From Stratiolaelaps scimitus (taxonomy: Eukaryota; Arthropoda; Arachnida; Mesostigmata; Laelapidae): a stretch of 64,000 nt of DNA. Positions 24,706-36,781 of this stretch are shown piece after piece (the stretch's first letter is position 1; each line of letters opens with the position of its first letter). Below the pieces are notes generated by a model. That model saw only the letters and a program-made list of their open reading frames with translations, had not been told where the DNA came from and made no database searches. Both the position numbers and the translations under genes were made by a program. Where the stretch lies: positions 5,084,001 through 5,148,000 of the forward strand of contig JABWDB010000014.1 of NCBI GenBank assembly GCA_019614645.1, given 5' to 3'.

Positions 24706-25034
24706 ATCGTTCGGGTGTAAGATCTCGTTGTTGACCGTCCGACCGCTCGTCGTTCTCGCTGACTGTCTGTGTATCGGCGTGTGTAGGGTATTCCCGCATC
24801 AGTTATTATAACGGCAGGGTGACCAAACGCAAAGCAGCAATGCGACCGGTTTGCTTCTAGTTCAGTTTCTTCAACGGAAGCGCCGCACGCGATGAAGATA
24901 GGAAGCCCATATCGCCGGCCTATAATATTAATAATGGTTGCAATCAACAGGTACAGTGCAGTCGTTCATCCCGGAATCACAGTAAATTGTTGTCTATTAC
25001 CAAGACGCGTTGAGAGCCACGGGATGAGGTTAGA

Positions 25035-25069
<35 letters not shown>

Positions 25070-25720
25070 AGAGAGATGGCGGCGGGCAGTTCGGTAGTTT
25101 TGAGTCGTTATTTGCCGTCAATGTGACCGAACGAGGAAACCGAACTTTTTTTCGGCAAGGATAAAGAGGTTAAATGCGCCATCGGTAACAACATGACAGC
25201 AGCCGCCAACCAGAAGCAATTTTGTTATATATAATAAATACTATCAATATATAACAGCAGTGTTTCTGCATATCCATATATTCCAAGCGTGGATAGGTTA
25301 TTATTGTTATTACGACTATTATTATTACTGTTGTTGTTGTTGTTGATGATGATTGTATGCTTGTATTGTTATTGTGGCAATAGGCACGAGCTCGTGATCG
25401 GGAGCCATAGCTTCGTTACCGTTCAAGAGTTACATATATTCGGCCCTTTGAGCAGATTGACAGTCGCGGCTAGACGACCGAGCCACCAAATCACCACCAC
25501 AATAATAATAATAACAACAACAAGAGAATGGCGGCACTCCGAATAAATGCGTTTATTTATAGGCTCTGTGATTATCTGGTCAGCGGCTAGCGCCGGCGAG
25601 CGTCTCGGCTTCGCCGTTAGTTACTCGAGAGACAGGCACAATTATATAATCGCAGTTGACCGTATCGCAATATTCTTAGGGACGAATTAATGGGACGGAG
25701 CAGCACGCTTATATAGATAC

Positions 25721-25756
<36 letters not shown>

Positions 25757-26085
25757 TCTACAAGTTGATATACTTCAATATATTTAATGTATCTCTTGCG
25801 TATAGTGACCAGGCCACCTAGAACGTCTGGGTTGGAGAGTAATCGCCGCTTGCAGTAAAATATCATGATGTGCCCTGTGCAGTGAACAGTCAGTCTTCTT
25901 GCGATTGTATTTATTGGCTCAATCTGCGGTGATCGAAAAATAGCAGCCGTTAGATGAAATACATTGAAACGGTAAACAATGAGTATAATTGGACTTGGTT
26001 AAGAAATTCTGAGTTTATGATATGAACAGCACGTTTGCACCCCGCGACATCACTTTATAAACATTATATCTCGAATTGTAGATTC

Positions 26086-26135
<50 letters not shown>

Positions 26136-26870
26136 GTGGGTTCACATGGCCTCTTCGGCGACTGAGAATCCGCTTTTGATTGGGGTTTGTTGCTCATGTT
26201 TGATATACGAGATACGCTGATGTCCGACACCGAAGAGGGTGGCATAATATAGTGCAGTTTGTTCACTAAATCCAGCTCAGTCACACTGATGCTTCGTGAT
26301 TACTCTGTGATGAGGAAAAATTGCGAAAACTAACCTAGACATAGGTTACGTCACCTTGTTACAGACAACAAGGACAATTGACGAATTCGTTTAGCCAATT
26401 CATTAAGTTAACTATTTCCGAGGTCCACCGATACCGTTAGGTTAACCTATTTATATCGAAATGAACTGTAAATAAAGACTCATTTCTAATCAGTTATTAT
26501 TATCGCATTATTATTATTATTATTCTTGTGGTAACTGCATGCGTATATTTTCCCTCGTTCAGCAGCCCAGATCATTACTGCACACCGATTTGACATGGGA
26601 CATAGATCTCCGGTCTGAGATAGCAGAAGATGTTGAGAAAAATTAACCGAACGAAGTTCATTAGCCGGGTGTCATCGGTGGTAGCCGAATAGCCAACAGA
26701 AATAATTGGGGCACCCAACCCTCGGGTGTCCGTTCGCCCCGGAATCGATCCGGAATCGAGACAAACTAGTCGAACCTCAGCTGCTTCTTGTTGGTTCACT
26801 TCTCCAGGCCATTAATCAGTATCACCAAATATAATTATTACTATGCCGTTTTACACGAGTTTTGGCATAC

Positions 26871-26953
<83 letters not shown>

Positions 26954-27453
26954 CGATCCAGTAGCTGTTCCGGCAAACTGGTCGAGTGTTCCTGTTCACC
27001 ATTAATGACAGGTAAGAGATATCAGTATTGCAATGCGAGCACGCGAAGTTTCGCCGTCACCTCGAACTTCGCCATGCGAACTAGGGGTGACCTCTCCAGT
27101 GTAGTGGCTTCAACGATGCCACGAATCAGTGTACCGGTCATTGGACGACGGCAGTAATTATTCCGTTGAGCAGACAAAAGTACAGCGGCGATGCTGTTGG
27201 TCAACAACTGTCCGCTGTTGGCATGACAGCGTGAAAAAGTGCCAAGTGAGTGGCAGCTCGGTTGCACCAAGTGTTTGCTGAAGTCGTCAACAGCTGAATC
27301 TGGACGAGACGCCTCTTTGCCATACCCAGACTTCACCGTCTGCTAAAGAAGCCATCACAGACAGTACATTTTTGATATTGCCGACTGCTGGTTTAGTTTA
27401 TTAGCTAGCTAAGTAGCTGTAGTTGTCGTACTGTGCTTGAGTACGATCTCCCT

Positions 27454-27485
<32 letters not shown>

Positions 27486-30056
27486 GTGTGTGTGTTTATC
27501 TGGCGATATCGAATACGAGTTGGTCGTTTTTCTTTACGTTTCGTCTCTGGTAGCGATTCGATGTACGAGAGAAGGCCCGCTACGAGAAGCAACATTACTA
27601 CTTCCACTGCTATCATCACAGGTGCTTAGCAGCGGCCGTGGCAGCAGCTCGCATATGAACGAGTCACTGTCCATCTATCTGAGGCTTGTCACAAAGGTCT
27701 CTTATATAAGAACACATCGGAAACTAACTAACCAGCAAATCAACAGTGAAAGCAGACTGACAAGTAATATATATATACCTACATAACGGTTGGTTCCCAC
27801 AAGGGAATTCAATGGAAGGACCCCGAGTGGTTAAGGGCCTGTTCCACAGTCACCGCTATTTCTATTATACTTTTCTTCTTCTATTTCCTTTCAATGTTTT
27901 CTCGAATATTTTTCACCATATTGGTTGCTGGGGTATCCGCCCGGTTCGCTGTAGCCGCTCATCGGTCGAAGGTCCGAACACTGTCTCTTTCTGGCCTACG
28001 GACGAAGATAAACAACCTTCTCTTGTGTCACTAACGAGTGAGAAGCACATATATATATATGTATTAAGATAGAGAGATATAATAGATAGATAATAAATAG
28101 CGGAGCGAGTGGCCCGGACGGGCAACATATGAACGTACAATGATACACGGTCACCCCGCCACCGCCGCCGCCGAATTACATACAAAAAAAATATGGAACC
28201 AATCCAGCCAGCTGCAGCAACAGCAGCGGCCGTGTCGCCACAACTGGCCCTAAGCTCATAATGACGATGATGCCGATGATGAACGCCGCGAGAGTAGTAG
28301 CTGTGCCTGTGTGTGCAAGCGTTCGCCAATGAAGCAATGACACAGCGTCTGTTGTTGATGTTGTTGTCGTCGTCGTTGATGTCGCCGTATGAAATTCCAT
28401 TCTTAAAAACGCAGGCCCCGCCGCCAGACCCCGCTAGTCATGTAATTATAGGTAACGGGTCGCAGGCGCTCGTGTCGAGGGGCACACCAATAACATGGCC
28501 CGAAACGACCCGGACAGCAGCGTATGGACGTCAATATGACCGCTGATGCTGATGGCCTGGCTAAATGATGATGTGTGTTGTATATATGATATTATTAGCT
28601 GATTTTGCCTTTCATTGCTTAAGTGCTGCCATTGCCGCCTTGGGCTGGTAGACAACCGGTGGCAGCGAAAACGCTGGATGTGATATTTTGTTGCCTTCCG
28701 CTTTTTCATAAATTTGAGAGGCGGACCCCAGAAGACAGCGAGCTATTGAGAAGAGGAGAGAGTGCGAGCACCTATTGGAGATATCGAAAGAATCCGAGAC
28801 GATTTAGCTAGAATTACTCTAAGATGGAGAAATGATGGTGGATAACAGCGATTTAATCTCAATTTTTTGGCGGCAGTAACAACAGCAGTAGCAGCAGCAG
28901 CAGCAGCCGAGAAAGGTAATTCTAAGGTGAACTGCCGAAGGGCTGCCACTGCTCTGACTACTGCTCTGGGACAAAATTTCAGCCAGGTGGTATCCATAGT
29001 GTAATTGAATTTAGACTTATTCTCTATCTCTCTCTCTCTCTCTCTCCCTCCTTCTACATTGTATACATGGCTATCAAATGTAATATCTGTCCATTCTATG
29101 TAATCATCGTATATTATTCATTGAAGATCGTCCGGACGCAAGGATTCTAGATTGGAGAAGCTTAAGCAGGGGTGAGTTTATTGTAGTGGCGGGCAAATCA
29201 CTGAATGGGGGATTGAATTGGCCGGAAATGATGATGAGTAGTGTGACGATTATAATCATTATCATAATAATAATAATAATAATAATAACAACATCCGTAT
29301 ATTTAAATATAGGTTCCTTATCCAAAGGGACACGCTCCTTCGTAGATAGTCATCACCGCCACGAGTAGCTATAATGCCAACTTGTGATATGTGTTTACAT
29401 ATTATCACGAGTGAATGAACTGCGAGTATACGGTGGCGGCATGCTTTGCAATAATTGAATGCTGGCTAAGCAACACGGGCGAAGAACATACAATACCAAT
29501 TCCTATACTTATCTGATAGCTGGCTCACCCGTAGCGAAGCAGAACGGATCGGAACTATTCCGGCTGTATTTCGGCCGGCTCGTTTGATTAGGTGAACTTC
29601 CATTCGAGTTTTGCCGTTTCGGGGACACTATCGAGTTCGCCGACGTAATTCGTGAACCCATTCTCAAAGCTATTACCACAGATGATATCGTATGATTGCC
29701 AGATAGCCTCTCAGATCAAACCTCCACTTCTACCAGTGTACCATTGTATATATATATATTTTTTTCAGTAGACCTCCCAGTACTCAGTGCCGCGTATGAG
29801 GCGAGTATACAGAAATAGCGAACTATAACGTATTTTTTGGGTACGTTCGATCATGCGCTACGCATCGATATGATGTTAACCCCTACATCTCACAGGCTTA
29901 TGAGGCGCGTAGGCCCTTCTGTACGAGACATAGCAACGAGAAAGTCAGAAAGTGCCCTGTGTTCGTCGGCGCCTTAGACAGTACCTGTATATCAGATCAG
30001 AAGCTTGGCAAAAACAGCGAACGGCATGCCAACACGTGCGCTTCTCTCGCTGCCGC
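24705..30056. other. anonymous DNA rich in TA and trinucleotide tracts
   Basis: TA tracts lie at about 25038-25067, 25727-25752, 26087-26132, 26875-26950 and 27454-27480. TTA/TTG runs lie near 25298-25350, an AAT run near 29263-29288 and a CAG run near 28890-28909. A minus-strand frame (27022-27336) and a plus-strand frame (26954-27157) overlap without a clear winner. No gene is supported. Confidence 0.45.
26875..26950. repeat. long (TA)n microsatellite
   Basis: About 76 bases of uninterrupted TA repeat. Confidence 0.95.
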
Positions 30057-30248
30057 TGATCTTTGGACAAGGAGAGGTCTCCCTCCTTTACGCCCCATTT
30101 AAAGGTCTCTCTTCCCGTGAACGCTATTGTATCGTTCATACAACGTATTCCGCAACAGAATGACGACCCCGACAGGCAGATCGTCTACGAACAGTTGCTG
30201 TCCTCTGTGAATCCGAATGCACTCCTCATATTTCGCTCGGTAGAATAG
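30057..30248 (+). CDS. candidate terminal exon
   Basis: A plus-strand frame is open from just after a TGA near 30054 to a TAG at 30246-30248. The last 45 residues look like ordinary globular protein: hydrophobic VNAIVSFIQRI, polar QQNDDPDRQIVYEQLLSSV, then NPNALLIFRSVE and stop. Possible acceptors are the AG ending at 30071 after a pyrimidine-rich stretch, or the AG at 30104. No family is recognised. A 233-codon frame runs on the opposite strand (30099-30800), so strand is unresolved. Confidence 0.3.
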
Positions 30249-30800
30249 TCGAGCCATCATCGGTTGTCGTCCCCAGATACACGACTCCGGTGACCCGAAT
30301 GGCAACATGCATAAATCAGCTGTCCGGCCACAAAATATACTGAGGCAACAGCAGTGGTGTGGGCAACATATACATATTGGGCCCCCCCTGAGAATGTCAA
30401 GGCTAAACATCGCCGGGCTATCGAGAAAGAGAGCGAACGGCTGGCTGGCCTGCGTCGAACTGCTCTCGCGCGCGCACTGAGAGCGCTTTAAAGCCACCGG
30501 AGCGGCTGAAGAAGGGCAGGCAAACGAGCCAAACAGACGGAGGAAGATGAAGTAAAAAGAAGAACAATAATAGAAGACAGCGATAGGGAAATAGCCTAAA
30601 GACAAACAGCGAAGATCGCTTGCCGTGCATACAGCCAAGGTTACCAGCCAACACGATTCGCCAATTTGCCTCCGCCTTCGGAGAAACGGCACAAGTGGCC
30701 TGTGTGCGATTTCTGTGCCAAGGTCGCAAACATGAATCAGCCAGCTCTCTAAGTCGCATATCCGCGTTGGTGGTGGGTCGTCAGCACCGGCGTTGACCAA
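30099..30800 (-). CDS. longest open frame in the window (233 codons), doubtful
   Basis: It runs from an ATG at 30798-30800 to a stop at 30099-30101. The N-terminal part is basic. A hydrophobic aromatic segment, AVFYYCSSFYFIFLRLFGSF, lies near residues 74-93 and could span a membrane. The middle is Cys-rich (CICCPHHCCC). By rough estimate, an open frame this long is a little longer than chance predicts for 64 kb at this composition, but its composition is unusual and the other strand has a more protein-like frame at the 3' end. No family is recognised. Confidence 0.2.
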   Translation of the reverse strand: MVNAGADDPPPTRICDLESWLIHVCDLGTEIAHRPLVPFLRRRRQIGESCWLVTLAVCTASDLRCLSLGYFPIAVFYYCSSFYFIFLRLFGSFACPSSAAPVALKRSQCARESSSTQASQPFALFLDSPAMFSLDILRGGPICICCPHHCCCLSIFCGRTADLCMLPFGSPESCIWGRQPMMARLFYRAKYEECIRIHRGQQLFVDDLPVGVVILLRNTLYERYNSVHGKRDL

Positions 30801-33022
30801 CCGATTGAGTTTTTCAGCTTGGCGAGACGAGCGACAAGGTTACAAAGCAAGATGCTACGGTAGTCGAGACCGCCGGCAGGATTCAGGAGCTACACCGATT
30901 GGTGTACAAGTTCGAAATGATATTGGATCATTTCGATATGAGGCCGTCAGGATCAGCAAGTTGCTTCTGCTGTGCAGGGATCACTTGTGCACACGCACCG
31001 ACGTGGACGTTGAATGTCAGCCCGGAAAATCAAATCTACCACTGGTTGTCGTCACTGAACCGGCCATGTGTCTCTACGTCCTGGGTCACTGGCTTACGTC
31101 CAATACGTGTATGCATAGGCGTGAATCATCTTATTTATTTTTTTATCATCGTATTTATGCATAGGCGCCTTCCTTATTTATTATGATATAATAACGTAAC
31201 GAGTAATAATAACCAATCTGTGGCTCAAATGCCTTTTAATAAATTCAATTTAAAAGGTTCGACCACATTTCAGATGATCTTTAAGCAGCAACTGTCGAAG
31301 TGTCCCATTGTATGTCCCATATGTGTGAAACAATATTTGTCTCTTCATTCCAATCTCCCGGCCCAATTTCCGCAATCAGCCCCAATTACGCGGTCTTGAA
31401 TAACGAAGCCGAAGTGACAAGCGTGTGTCTCTTGTGATCAATTGTCTAACATGACATACGGGACCAACACCTGCTGTCTATACATATATATATATATATA
31501 TATATTCATGACGTCGTACGGCGTAATTGACGGATGCATTCAATCGTCCCGCCACGGAAAAGGATCAGATGAATAATGCTAGTGGAATCATTGCATACAA
31601 ACACGCGTACAAACATACACACAGATAGATCGATAGATAGATATACATGTATTCACACGATGAGCCAAGCCAAGGCAAAGCGAATAAGGGTGCGCCCCTT
31701 TACTTCAGCCGGACCGCGCGACAGCATCGAGAGGAACAGCCGGCTCAGAACTAGGTGGCCCGAAATGAACACGCGACAATTTACTGCTGTTGCTGCTGCT
31801 GCTGTCTTTGCAATGTAGGATGTCGCCGGTAGGAGGAGTTGTCGCTTGGCTCCCCACCCGAAATTTCGCAGTTCCGCGAGCCGGTGCAGCCGCAGTTCGA
31901 GTAAACGCAGTAAACATCGTCGCGCGAGCAAAGCAAAGAAGATCTCCTGCGGTCTCTCCTGTTTGCGGGGTAATTTTCTCCAGCGTACGCCGGGGCAGCG
32001 TCTCCAGCGCATGTCGTTGTGCCGACAAGCGGCCGCAACCAGCTCCTTGCTCCGTTCGTTACCAACGGGCTCGGGGTAACCCGAAGAATGGGCGAACGTC
32101 GTCATCATGTGTTTCTTCTTGCTGGCGTTTGTTCCAGCGGAGAAATGTCAATGGACTTGGCTGTCTCCGTTGGCAGAGAGGCAAACGGCCACAGGGGACT
32201 CACCACAGTGAGCGGGTCCGTTCGCTGTGACGCGCCAGCAGGCCCTACGGCGTCGTTGGCGCCGCAAGGGAGCCGACCGCTGAGTCGAGAGGGGACTCTG
32301 GGAGCAAGATCAAGGAGGGTTCCTGTTCCTTCGGTGGACGATTGAGCTCGATGGTGCTCATCTCGGCGACCGACCGCCAATCCGGGCCGTAGCGATGTGC
32401 CTCTGTACATGCGTCTGTATTCGTGGTGGCCTGCGCTTGCCTGTCTGTCTATGTACCTGTACGACGGTGTGTGCATGTGTGTCGTCCCGTTCAACTAACT
32501 ATGAGACGCGCCAAGCCCGTATAAGTTTGAAAAATGAAGCACGTCGTTCATCTTTATTGAACGAGTCCGACGACACTGCATGACTCGATGGTACGGTGCA
32601 GATGCTGGGCTGGCCAGCGGTTCGATCCCCTGCTCGGCTGCTTAGACAGCCACTTCTGTCCGCGTGTTGTATTGCGATCATTCGAGCAAAGATTCGCTCG
32701 CTAACGAACGCTCGTCTCACCGCCGCCGCCGCCGTTGTCGCTGTCCGCTCGTGTCATTGCTGTGAGGAAATTGCTCGAATTGGCAAAGCGCTGTATGAAT
32801 GAATCCGGCGACATTGTGCCGCGCCTGTGGCCTGTGGCTGCCATCCCTGCTGAGCAGCTAACGGTGACGGCCGACGGAGGTGAAAAGCCCATCATATTTA
32901 TCTCGCTTGCGAGTGTGCCAGCTCATTCAGAATTCGAAACAACGGTGCAATCCCGACGATCCCGTGATGGCCTTGAAGTGGAAACGGCACCGATTACGGT
33001 CAACGCGATGCTCGGGTATTGG
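30801..33022. other. anonymous DNA with GC-rich patch
   Basis: A TA tract lies at about 31481-31504 and a GCT run at 31783-31803. From about 31.84 to 32.35 kb the sequence is GC-rich and open in up to four frames on both strands, so no frame can be chosen. A degenerate stretch at about 31002-31031 (CGTGGACGTTGAATG, TCAGCCCGGAAAAT) resembles the 3' end of SINE family B. Confidence 0.4.
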
Positions 33023-33071
33023 GAGCAGTACCGTGGACGTTAAATGTTGGCTGCGAGTCTGTCCGAAAACC
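33023..33071 (+). repeat. SINE family B, 3' end fragment
   Basis: GAGCAGTACCGTGGACGTTA, then AATGTTGGCTGCGAGTCTG and TCCGAAAAC, is the plus-strand equivalent of the 3' end at 59.37-59.42 kb. No tRNA-like head lies upstream. Confidence 0.8.
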
Positions 33072-34587
33072 TTGGGGAAGGGGACGTCGCTGAGATTCAG
33101 GAAAAGCCACAGGTAGTAGAAGGCAGGGCAGGAAGGCTGTGAATGTTGAGCGGCTGTGAATGGCCGAGCTGAAGGTAAGGTTAACGACTATATATCGATT
33201 GAGAGATAGGATTGATAAAATCAATTCAGATTTCGATAGAGGTTTTGAATGCGAGGAACGAGTCATCTGTATAACTTCACTTGGCTATAAATATGCGATG
33301 GTGATGATAGCTGCTTGTTTTAGATAGATTTCGTCTGAACTCAGTAAAACATTTATTATATATATATATATTTTTTTTTATGATATTATGTTAAGCTATT
33401 TGATGTTGAAGCCCGAGGATGGACGGGTTGATCCACAACTCTATAACGTATTAATACAACAATAGAATTACAATCACTGTGTTCATCTTGTCCTTTTCTA
33501 TTTCAATCGTTTTCCTTAGCAAGGAAAAACGGGAAGAGCTCGGTCTCAAATATTGTATTTACGGGCTCGAGCTCTTAGCCAGATCCCGAACCTATAACAA
33601 TACAGCTGTCGCAGTAATTAGTTGTGAGGCGGTGAGAACAGATATTTGTTAGAATGAACAACGATGACCAAGTATCGAAAAGTCAATCAATTATTACTAA
33701 CGAGGTGTCGATTAGTGCCTAAAGTGCAACTTTAAAGAATGGCGTTTTAGTCAAACGATTGCCAAACGATTTTATTCCAAGAGCAGACAGCGAGCCCCAC
33801 CGGCACAAACATAGGATTAGCCAAAATTGGCCTATTACATAATTTGCCAAATAATAAGTACGAGAATTAAGCGAATTAGCGTCGAGCGCGCATCGACTTC
33901 AATCAATCTTCTTTAATTCGACAGCGATGAACTCCGCTGAGCGAGCCACTTAGCTAATGTTGACTCCGTGTTCACAGCAAGACGCAGCATGGCAAACATT
34001 GAGCGAGAGTAAGGCAACACTGGCGGACAACTGGCTTTGTTGGCCGAAAAGTATTGAGCGTTGTAAGTAATTTCGATGCTTGGACATCGATAGAGAGATG
34101 ATATGATAGGTACATCGAATTGGGTGGACACGGCGAGCTCACTGCGACAACGAAGTATTAATCGAACATATGATATGCCATCATGCGACGTTGCGACAGG
34201 CTCAATTTAACGGAACAGGTATAGGGGAACATCTGATCCAAGATAGCTCCCTATCGTGCGTCACCAATACGCAATTATATGCATAGGCAATTACATTCGC
34301 AGCTCGAGAGAGAGAGAGAGATCTCTAAGAGAGAGAATCCAAAAACTAATCGATCAAGTTCGATGCGAAAAATCGGTCGCTGAAACAAGCTCGGCCTTAT
34401 AGGAAACTCGGACAACCTAAAGCTCAATCATACTAGTTGTCGTTGCGCAGACCGAAGCAAATAAACAGCGGGAACTGTGCTGGCTAGATGGCTGGCCTGG
34501 TCGTGGCCAATGCATACGTTATGAGGTCAGTTAAATAGTTCATCTGGTTTTATGCAATTGCGGACAAACACAACATATACAATAGCT
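33072..34587. other. anonymous DNA
   Basis: A short TA tract lies at about 33357-33370 and a GA-rich stretch at about 34306-34335. No gene is supported. Confidence 0.5.
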
Positions 34588-34618
34588 GGTAAAGGTAAAG
34601 GTTTTATTGGTAAACATT
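34588..34618 (-). repeat. SINE family A, tail fragment
   Basis: GGTAAAGGTAAAGGTTTTAT then TGGTAAACATT is the reverse complement of a family A tail: AATAAA-like sequence followed by TTTACC repeats. It lies about 100 bases from the longer copy and may be a separate, shorter insertion. Confidence 0.6.
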
Positions 34619-34714
34619 CTATGTTTTGGGAACTGTATAGAAAGCTAAATTGGTTAAAATCCGTAATTTGTACATTATATACACGTATATAAATGACGTT
34701 CCTTCGTTTATGGT

Positions 34715-34882
34715 GTTAAGTTAAGTTAAAGTTATGGTTTATTGATTTATTAAAGGAGCTGCAATTTTATAACGCTTAAGTTCTCTTATATGTCACTCAG
34801 CAGGGCTCGAACCTGCGCACTCTGGCTTCTAATAGCCAGAGACTTAGCCGTCCAATCCACCGTGTGACTATCACTCTGGGAT
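34715..34882 (-). repeat. SINE family A, near full-length
   Basis: On the minus strand the head has an A-box-like region near 34857-34870 (TAGTCACACGGTGG). An anticodon-arm-like hairpin with arms CTCTGGCT and AGCCAGAG follows, then a clear B-box, GGTTCGAGCCC, near 34804-34815. The body continues TGACATATAAGAGAACTTAA and GCGTTATAAAATTGCAGCTCC, and the tail is AATAAA-like followed by TTAACTT repeats. The tRNA folding elements with a non-tRNA body identify it as a SINE and not a tRNA gene. Confidence 0.85.
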
Positions 34883-36280
34883 CCTACTCGTATTACGGTA
34901 CAATAGGATCGTTCGACAAATGATCTGCGATGTGCTCTTATGTCCTGGGCATGCCACTCTTGTGGAGGAAATATGTATCATATCTCTGGGAAAGCGAATG
35001 ACTGCAATCTGTGGCAGCCAGGGAAATCCAGCACATTAGGAAGCGCCTCTCTGCCAGAAGTGAGCGTACTAATCTAATCAAACATATATTTATATATAAC
35101 ATAATAACACTAATATAATCAAACATATGTATAAGACACATGCATGTGTCGACCTTTATCTGCTTTGTAGAATTTACACGAAGACTTCGTTGTCTCTTTC
35201 CGTCGTTAGCTCGTTCGGAGACATCGGCCGTCAAAACACCTGACGCTGGAGACGGCTGCGCGGAAATTTGTAGCCCACCTGGCCACTAACATCTCTTCTC
35301 TGCTCCAACATCCGTCCTCATCTTCCACGAGCTCTGTACGTCCCATCTCCGAGGAGAATCTTCGACGCGATACCGGGTCACGCTATGCGCCTCGCGCTAA
35401 GCGCTTGTCGCCTGACGTCGTTGTTCGTACAGCCCTATGACTTCAGATGCCCAATTATAGTCTAAGCATGGTTTGACCGTGTGTTTGTGGCTGTGTGTGT
35501 GTGTGGCTGCGTTCTGCTGTAGTTTTTGCTGATCCGTTTCGCCTGTGCCGTCGTGTGATGTCGCGTACAGGTAAATCTACCTAGGCAAGTCAGTGCGAGG
35601 CGGCTGACTGAGGCCCAAGTGATGGTGCATTGACGTGCAGTAGTCGACCGTCATTTGTATACGGGACATCGCTAAAGGACATAGCGGAGGATCGCACTCT
35701 CCATTGAAGAGGATCTGGCCGATTTACAAGAAGCACGCCGAACGTAAACCCACTTAGTGCGGTGAGCGATGGGACCACCTGAGCAATCCTGAGCTGAATA
35801 CATTAGTGGACACTAGCGACCAAGTCTAGAAATGCACTAAATTGTTGGCGAATCGTGTGTCAATGAGGAGTTCATCTATTAAACCAGATGATCAGCTTGC
35901 GGTGCACTGGGGGGGGTGCCGTCGACGGGGTCGCAATTGTAAAATACTTCTACCTCTTCGCTAGCAATACCATATTCAGGCTTTTATCCTGCTGGCCGCT
36001 ATAGCAAACAATTTGGCTCATATGAATGAGACATGTCAAAACCAGCTGGTAACAGCCGATGATAAAGTGTAGGATGATGCTGTGAAAATCGGCACAAATA
36101 ACGGTAACAGCTTTACAGCTATTATGTGTCCTACTTAAACCGCTTATGAATAATATACAACTGGATTTAATCATACGCCAAACACTCAATGGATGAGCGT
36201 TTGTTGGGAGAGCGATGTCGCACATTCAATCGGCCTTCTTTATTCTTATTACCTTGCATTCATATCGTGTTGTAACAAAC

Positions 36281-36316
<36 letters not shown>

Positions 36317-36388
36317 CTCATGGAAAATGGTACGAAATTGACGGAGAATCGGGCCGATTGTCTTGTCCTTGATTTCGGACCGTGGGAA
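34883..36388. other. anonymous DNA with a local duplication
   Basis: A 20-base unit, ACTAATCTAATCAAACATAT at 35069-35088, recurs at 35109-35128 with one difference. A TA tract followed by TATG repeats lies at about 36282-36314, and a GT run near 35490-35503. No gene is supported. Confidence 0.45.
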
Positions 36389-36781
36389 CTAACCGCGCCG
36401 GCCGACGCGACCGGTCGGCGATTCCGGCTCAGCAGCGCCGGAGCGCCACCGCAACCAGCCAAGCAACGCTGTCGTCGCTGTTGGTGCTGCTGCTGCTGCT
36501 CCTCCGACGACCGGCAGAGGCGGGGGAGTGGCGCCGGCGGTCGTCGGTGGCGGCGGCGGCATCAGTGGAAAAACTGAGAGAAATACACCAAAGGCAACAG
36601 CGGCCATAGCACCAAGAGCGGCCCCGGCGCCACAAACATCGTCGTCATTATTATCATCATCATCAGCTGTTGTATTGTATAGTACCCTGGCAGTACTTCG
36701 CGCCGCACGTAGTCCATCGGCGCGAATCATAAGGCCCGTGTGCAGGATCGTCGCGCCGTATACACGCACGGTATCATTCAT
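36389..36781 (-). CDS. candidate first exon, Pro-rich with hydrophobic segment
   Basis: The minus-strand frame starts at an ATG (36779-36781) with an in-frame stop just upstream and is open for 130 codons. In order it shows an Asp/Asn run, a hydrophobic segment GAMAAVAFGVFLSVFPL near residues 57-73, then PPPPPTTAGATPPPLP and Ala-rich sequence. The region is CpG-rich, as a promoter or first exon might be. However, plus-strand frames are also open through the same bases, and much of the sequence is trinucleotide repeat (GCT, GGC), which opens several frames at once. Confidence 0.2.
   Translation of the reverse strand: MNDTVRVYGATILHTGLMIRADGLRAARSTARVLYNTTADDDDNNDDDVCGAGAALGAMAAVAFGVFLSVFPLMPPPPPTTAGATPPPLPVVGGAAAAAPTATTALLGWLRWRSGAAEPESPTGRVGRRG

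Noticed and set aside
24603..24947. 114-codon minus-strand frame
   Set aside because: It is carried through a GA/TC tract giving Ser-Leu repeats and has no other protein-like content.
26650..26800. tRNA-like stretch with CGGAATCGATCC near 26.74 kb
   Set aside because: A degraded B-box is possible on the minus strand, but there is no second copy and no clear A-box, so a third tRNA-SINE was not claimed.
31653..32345. Several overlapping frames of 80-150 codons in the GC-rich patch
   Set aside because: GC-rich sequence depletes stop codons in every frame; four frames on two strands are open, and none is favoured by splice sites or composition.
32605..32640. B-box-like GGTTCGATCCCCTGC near 32.62 kb
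   Set aside because: No A-box, anticodon arm or matching SINE body could be found around it; a single box can be chance.
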